Translations under genes and position numbers: made by a program | Notes under the pieces: model-generated | What the model was told of the DNA's origin: nothing | Seen by the model: the letters and a program-made list of their open reading frames with translations, nothing else | Databases searched by the model: none | From: Ruminococcaceae bacterium UBA6842 | Lineage (GTDB): Bacteria; Bacillota; Clostridia; Oscillospirales; Acutalibacteraceae | Length of the DNA: 37,879 nucleotides | Reading direction: 5' to 3' | Assembly (NCBI GenBank): GCA_002451855.1 | Contig: DKDS01000031.1 | Coordinates: 1 to 37,879, forward strand | Shown: one piece after another, positions 35,032 to 37,879 of the stretch | How the letters are laid out: each line of letters begins with the position of its first letter | Numbering within the stretch: position 1 is the stretch's first letter

Positions 35032-36822
35032 ATGAAAAAAATAATTTCATTATTATGTACGGCGACGCTGATCTTTTCCCTTTCCGCCTGCGGAAAAAAA
35101 TCAGATTATGCGGGAACCACAGTTACAGGCAAGGTCACCTCTGTAAAGGACAGCACAGTGACGCTTACTCTCGGCGAGCTGACCGAAAGTGAAGGGGACG
35201 GCAGCCGTCCGGATATGCCGAGCGATGCAACCGCCCCCGATAACGGTTCTTCCGCTTCGGAAAATTCGGCGCCTCCCGAAAAACCGGACGGCGACAGCTC
35301 AGTCTCTGAAAACAAGCCGTCCGAGCCTAACGCTTCCGACACGGGCTCAAACGGCGGAAATACACCGCCCCAAATGCCGTCAAATTCCGACGGTGCCGCT
35401 CCGTCAGGCAAGCCCGGTTCATCTAAGACCTTTACCGCCGGCGACGAAACTATCAGCGTTGACATTTCCGACGCCTCTGTTGTAAAGGATTCCGAGACCG
35501 CCGCGGCAGGTGATATTTCCGAGGGCGATATTCTTAAAATCACATTCGACAGCAACGGCAAAGCAAAAACGGTTATCATCGTTTCGCTTACCGAAAACGG
35601 CGGAGCCTCATTCGGCGGTTCGGGTGAGGTCACACAGGGCGACAGCGCAAACACCGTAAGCGAGGACGGAAATTACAGCGATAAAACCTATACCTCAACA
35701 GGCGATGATGAAAATGCCTTGCGCATTGACGGCGCAACGGTAACCCTTGACGGAATAACCGTTGATAAAAGCGCCGGCGCCACTTCGAACACTGAGGACG
35801 GCGACTTTTACGGAATGAACGCCGCATTGCTTGCAACAAACGGTGCGACGGTTACAATAAAAAATTCTACCGTAAAATCCTCCGCGCAAAACGGTAACGG
35901 CGTATTCAGCTACGGCAGCGGGACAACGGTGAATATTTCAGATTCAACCATTACCACCTCCGCCGATAATTCCGGCGGTATTCAGACAACAGGCGGAGGA
36001 ACTACCAACGCCGAAAACCTCACGGTAAACACCTCTGGCAACTCATCCGCCGCAATTCGTTCGGACAGAGGCGGCGGAACGGTAAAGGTTTCCGGCGGCA
36101 GCTATACCTCAAATGGCTACAACTCCCCCGCAGTTTATTCTACCGCAAATATAACTGTTGCCGACGCAACTCTTACGGCAAACAATTCCGAAGCTCTTGT
36201 TATTGAGGGTAAAAACTCGATAACACTTGAAAATTGCACTGTAACGGGAAATATGAGCGATACGAAAGGCTCCAGCTCCGACGAAAATGTGCATAATGTA
36301 ATGATATATCAGTCAATGAGCGGCGACGCCGATGTGGGAACCTCGGAATTTTCTATGACCGGCGGCAGTCTGACCTCTAAAAACGGAGATATGTTTTATA
36401 TAACCAACACGCACTGCGTTATGACCCTCTCCGGCGTAAAGCTTGTAAACGAGGATACCGACGCATACCTTATGCGAATCACGGGCAATTCAGCAAGTCA
36501 CGGTTGGGGTACTGCCGGAAGCAACGGCGCTCAGGTCGAGCTTACCGCAGATTCTCAGACGCTTAAGGGGAATATTTTGGTTGACACGATTTCTTCACTG
36601 ACAATGACGCTTAAAAACGGCACAACCTTTACAGGCACCGTAAATATTTCCGAAAACGCCGAAGGCGGCACAGCAGTAAGCGATAATGCGGCGATTACGG
36701 TTGAAAGCGGTTGTACATGGAATTTGACCGGCAACTGCACCTTAAGCACCCTTACAAATAACGGCACAATTAATTTTAACGGTTATACCATTACGCTTGC
36801 AGACGGCACGGTATTAAAGTAA
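35032..36822 (+). CDS. Large surface lipoprotein with beta-helix repeats
   Basis: 596 aa. Type II signal peptide with LSAC lipobox, lipid Cys20. Residues 28-52 form a small beta module (TVTGKVTSVKDSTVTLTLGE). A Ser/Pro/Asp/Gly/Asn-rich, probably disordered stretch follows (about 55-140), then a second beta module (about 140-190). From about 225 to 595, short strand repeats rich in Thr/Ser/Asn/Gly (GATVTIKNSTV, GTTVNISDSTI, NSITLENCTVTGN) indicate a right-handed parallel beta-helix. Such folds bind or cut acidic polysaccharides; some clostridial relatives are described as carbohydrate-binding (Cthe_2159-like). No catalytic residues can be assigned. Controlled by operator 3. Confidence 0.85.
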   Translation: MKKIISLLCTATLIFSLSACGKKSDYAGTTVTGKVTSVKDSTVTLTLGELTESEGDGSRPDMPSDATAPDNGSSASENSAPPEKPDGDSSVSENKPSEPNASDTGSNGGNTPPQMPSNSDGAAPSGKPGSSKTFTAGDETISVDISDASVVKDSETAAAGDISEGDILKITFDSNGKAKTVIIVSLTENGGASFGGSGEVTQGDSANTVSEDGNYSDKTYTSTGDDENALRIDGATVTLDGITVDKSAGATSNTEDGDFYGMNAALLATNGATVTIKNSTVKSSAQNGNGVFSYGSGTTVNISDSTITTSADNSGGIQTTGGGTTNAENLTVNTSGNSSAAIRSDRGGGTVKVSGGSYTSNGYNSPAVYSTANITVADATLTANNSEALVIEGKNSITLENCTVTGNMSDTKGSSSDENVHNVMIYQSMSGDADVGTSEFSMTGGSLTSKNGDMFYITNTHCVMTLSGVKLVNEDTDAYLMRITGNSASHGWGTAGSNGAQVELTADSQTLKGNILVDTISSLTMTLKNGTTFTGTVNISENAEGGTAVSDNAAITVESGCTWNLTGNCTLSTLTNNGTINFNGYTITLADGTVLK

Positions 36823-36855
36823 CACCTCCCGATCAGCTTACACAAAGGCGTATAA

Positions 36856-36896
36856 ATGGGCAACAGTTCTCGGTACGAGGTCTGTTGCCCATTTTT
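36856..36896 (+). terminator. Terminator of the beta-helix lipoprotein gene
   Basis: ATGGGCAACAG / CTGTTGCCCAT (arms 36856-36866 and 36882-36892) with an inner CTCG-GTA-CGAG extension, followed by five T. It lies 34 nt after the stop. Confidence 0.92.
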
Positions 36897-36942
36897 AACG
36901 AACCTACAAAAAATATTACCGAAAGGTGAGGAAAAAAACAAT

Positions 36943-36981
36943 AAAAAAGTGTCTCGGCTATGCGTTTGCGCGCCGAGACAC
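36943..36981 (-). terminator. Terminator facing the minus-strand accessory genes
   Basis: GTGTCTCGGC (36949-36958) and GCCGAGACAC (36972-36981) form a 10-bp stem, followed on the minus strand by six T. The 105 bases between it and the immunity-like gene contain only short A/T-rich inverted repeats, with no supported gene. Confidence 0.85.
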
Positions 36982-37086
36982 CCAGAACTGTAGAAAGACT
37001 ACAAAAAAGATGTGAAAACTTTTTTGTGTAAGGATTTGAACGCCTACCCATATTATAATATATGAGTGTATTGTCTACACAAAATT

Positions 37087-37335
37087 TTAATCACCGAATT
37101 TAGCTTTTATTTGTTCGTTAAGTCTCACATCAATTTTAGGAATAGGTTTCAAATCTTCCTCCTTAATGGCGATATCACCAATTGGAGCATGCTCACCTAA
37201 TAAGTCAAAAAAAACATCCCAAGTTCCGTCAATTGATTCTTCTAACCAAATAACGCCCTGCATTCCTTTGTGTACTCCATATTTTGCATACTTTTCTTTT
37301 TCAACAATAACCTCGACACAATCAAGATATTTCAT
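37087..37335 (-). CDS. Small acidic protein, probable immunity partner
   Basis: 82 aa from ATG 37335, with GGAGG eight nt upstream; the five extra codons to 37350 contain that site. It is soluble, acidic and Trp-containing (KYLDCVEVIVEKEKYAKYGVHKG start region, EESIDGTWDVFF, IAIKEEDLKPIP). I associate this type of protein with immunity genes next to clostridial polymorphic toxins, from memory only. The start lies one base after the toxin-like frame's stop, so translation is coupled. Confidence 0.65.
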   Translation of the reverse strand: MKYLDCVEVIVEKEKYAKYGVHKGMQGVIWLEESIDGTWDVFFDLLGEHAPIGDIAIKEEDLKPIPKIDVRLNEQIKAKFGD

Positions 37336-37336
37336 A

Positions 37337-37588
37337 TTATTTCCCTCCAAACGGTGTATTTAATTGTATTAGTCCGTTGGGATTTACCATCCAACCTGTA
37401 ATAAAAGAGACGGTACCATCACCGTTTTTTCGCGGCAACTCAACCCTAATGCTTATCCTTTGTCCATATTCATTTAATAAGCCTATTGTGTAATTCCCGT
37501 TTTTATACTTTTCCAAACCTTGTTTTTTAATTTCGGATTTCAGATATTTAGCGTCTTCAGCGGCGCAGGGGGGATTTTTTCGCCCCAC
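37337..37588 (-). CDS. Toxin-like C-terminal fragment, possibly frameshifted
   Basis: 83 aa if started at GTG 37588, which has no convincing ribosome binding site. Residues 12-83 (AEDAKYLKSEI, NGNYTIGLLNEYGQRISIRVELP, SFITGWMVNPNGLIQLNTPFGG) look like the last module of a secreted polymorphic toxin, a recollection that needs a search. No delivery domain precedes it, so it may be an orphan toxin cassette or remnant. An alternative start at ATG 37623 is out of frame by one base. Confidence 0.5.
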   Translation of the reverse strand: MGRKNPPCAAEDAKYLKSEIKKQGLEKYKNGNYTIGLLNEYGQRISIRVELPRKNGDGTVSFITGWMVNPNGLIQLNTPFGGK

Positions 37589-37623
37589 ACCCCTGCAGAA
37601 AACAATTCATGTAAAAAGCTCAT
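37540..37623 (-). other. 27-codon ORF overlapping the toxin-like frame
   Basis: ATG 37623 with AAGGA about 11 nt upstream opens MSFLHELFSAGVWGEK..., stopping at TGA 37540. It crosses AAAAAA (37575-37580) and CCCCCC (37568-37573), where one inserted base would join it to the toxin-like frame. It could be the true 5' end of that gene. Confidence 0.35.
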
Positions 37624-37670
37624 TTTTATAATATTCCTTTTCTTTTTTCAAGAGTATTACACATAAAAAA

Positions 37671-37690
37671 CCGACATCCACCGACATCTT
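37671..37690. repeat. Tandem CCGACATC repeat
   Basis: CCGACATCCA followed at once by CCGACATCTT, i.e. two copies with a 10-nt period, upstream of the toxin-like gene on its 5' side. It could be an operator. The surrounding 37624-37819 is AT-rich with no supported gene. Confidence 0.45.
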
Positions 37691-37819
37691 TTTGAAATGT
37701 TATAATGTTTTAAATGGGTCAATAGAAATAAATTCAAATATCAAGAAATGAATAAAGAAACAGTCATATTTGAAAATGAATTTTAAGCGGCGATAAAATT
37801 ACAGCAAAAAAATAAAAAA

Positions 37820-37844
37820 CGGCAAGGACCTCACGGTGCTTGCC
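37820..37844 (-). terminator. Terminator after the tRNA
   Basis: Minus-strand stem GGCAAG-c-ACC-gtga-GGT-c-CTTGCC followed by GTTTTTTATTTTTTT, 7 nt after the tRNA CCA. Flanking A/T runs would also let it act on the plus strand. Confidence 0.82.
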
Positions 37845-37851
37845 ATTTTTT

Positions 37852-37879
37852 TGGTCGAGGTGACAGGACTTGAACCTGC
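37852..37879 (-). tRNA. tRNA 3' part, probably tRNA-Pro, cut by the window edge
   Basis: On the minus strand GCAGG-TTCAAGT-CCTGT is a complete T arm, followed by acceptor strand CACCTCG, discriminator A and an encoded CCA. Acceptor position 72 is G, implying C1, which is typical of bacterial tRNA-Pro. The anticodon lies outside the window, so the identity is an inference. Confidence 0.85.

Noticed and set aside
36985..37025. Short inverted repeats GTAG/CTAC and AAAAAAG/CTTTTTT between the terminators
   Set aside because: Short and A/T-dominated. The stronger hairpin at 36943-36981 explains termination here.
37030..37055. tRNA T-arm-like sequence (minus strand GGCGTTCAAATCC), a possible tRNA remnant or att site
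   Set aside because: The flanking bases do not form a T stem, and no acceptor stem, CCA or anticodon arm is nearby. It does not match the tRNA end at 37852 beyond the TTCAA core.
37749..37787. 12-codon ORF MNKETVIFENEF on the plus strand near the right edge
   Set aside because: No ribosome binding site, no promoter and too short to judge; it may be chance in AT-rich DNA.
1..37879. CRISPR array, insertion sequence, integrase or phage genes
   Set aside because: No regularly spaced repeats, transposase or integrase motifs, or phage structural genes were seen on either strand.

Overview
The window reads as chromosomal DNA from a Gram-positive member of the Clostridia, most likely a gut Oscillospiraceae/Ruminococcaceae-type bacterium. 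This is inferred from a PolC-type polymerase, the pyrH-frr-uppS-cdsA-dxr-rseP-ispG-polC gene order, a PyrK/PyrD type 1B dihydroorotate dehydrogenase, a G5/M23 wall hydrolase, strong GGAGG ribosome binding sites and TTGACT-17-TAtAAT promoters. No database search was possible, so the genus is not claimed.

Layout. (1) 1-1607 (+): 3' end of a carbamoyl-phosphate synthase large subunit fused in frame to a DapF-like domain, open at the left edge. (2) 1616-1660: perfect 20-bp convergent terminator. (3) 1663-7450 (-): secDF, an AspT-type aminotransferase, a three-S1-domain protein and a lipoprotein. (4) 7514-17322 (-): complete nine-gene de novo UMP operon, pyrC-carA-carB-pyrK-pyrD-pyrF-pyrE-pyrB-pyrI, preceded by a promoter, an attenuator-like leader and a small XRE regulator. 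It holds a second, ordinary carB. (5) 17775-19055 (-): M23/G5 wall hydrolase with a WalR-like site in its promoter. (6) 19164-30228 (-): pyrH-frr-uppS-cdsA-dxr-rseP-ispG-polC-azlC-azlD. PolC lacks the usual inserted proofreading exonuclease. (7) 30408-36822 (+): acyltransferase, then an OmpR/histidine-kinase pair, a phosphodiester glycosidase with a small membrane protein, and a large beta-helix lipoprotein. (8) 36943-37879 (-): AT-rich accessory edge with a toxin-like fragment, a probable immunity gene and the 3' part of a tRNA (probably Pro).

How it fits together. Regions 4 and 6 link nucleotide supply (UMP by the pyr operon, UDP by PyrH), translation recycling (Frr), undecaprenyl and isoprenoid synthesis (Dxr, IspG, UppS), phospholipid synthesis (CdsA) and replication (PolC). 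The best candidate for an undescribed system is 31501-36822. The same direct repeat, TTCAATC-N4-TTCAAT with an 11-nt period, replaces the -35 box in front of three consecutive transcription units: the two-component genes themselves, the glycosidase/membrane-protein pair, and the beta-helix lipoprotein. This points to a self-contained, autoregulated cell-surface regulon. Other unusual points are the CarB-DapF fusion with an altered DapF active site, the exonuclease-less PolC, and a toxin fragment whose reading frame could be restored by a one-base change in an A6/C6 tract.
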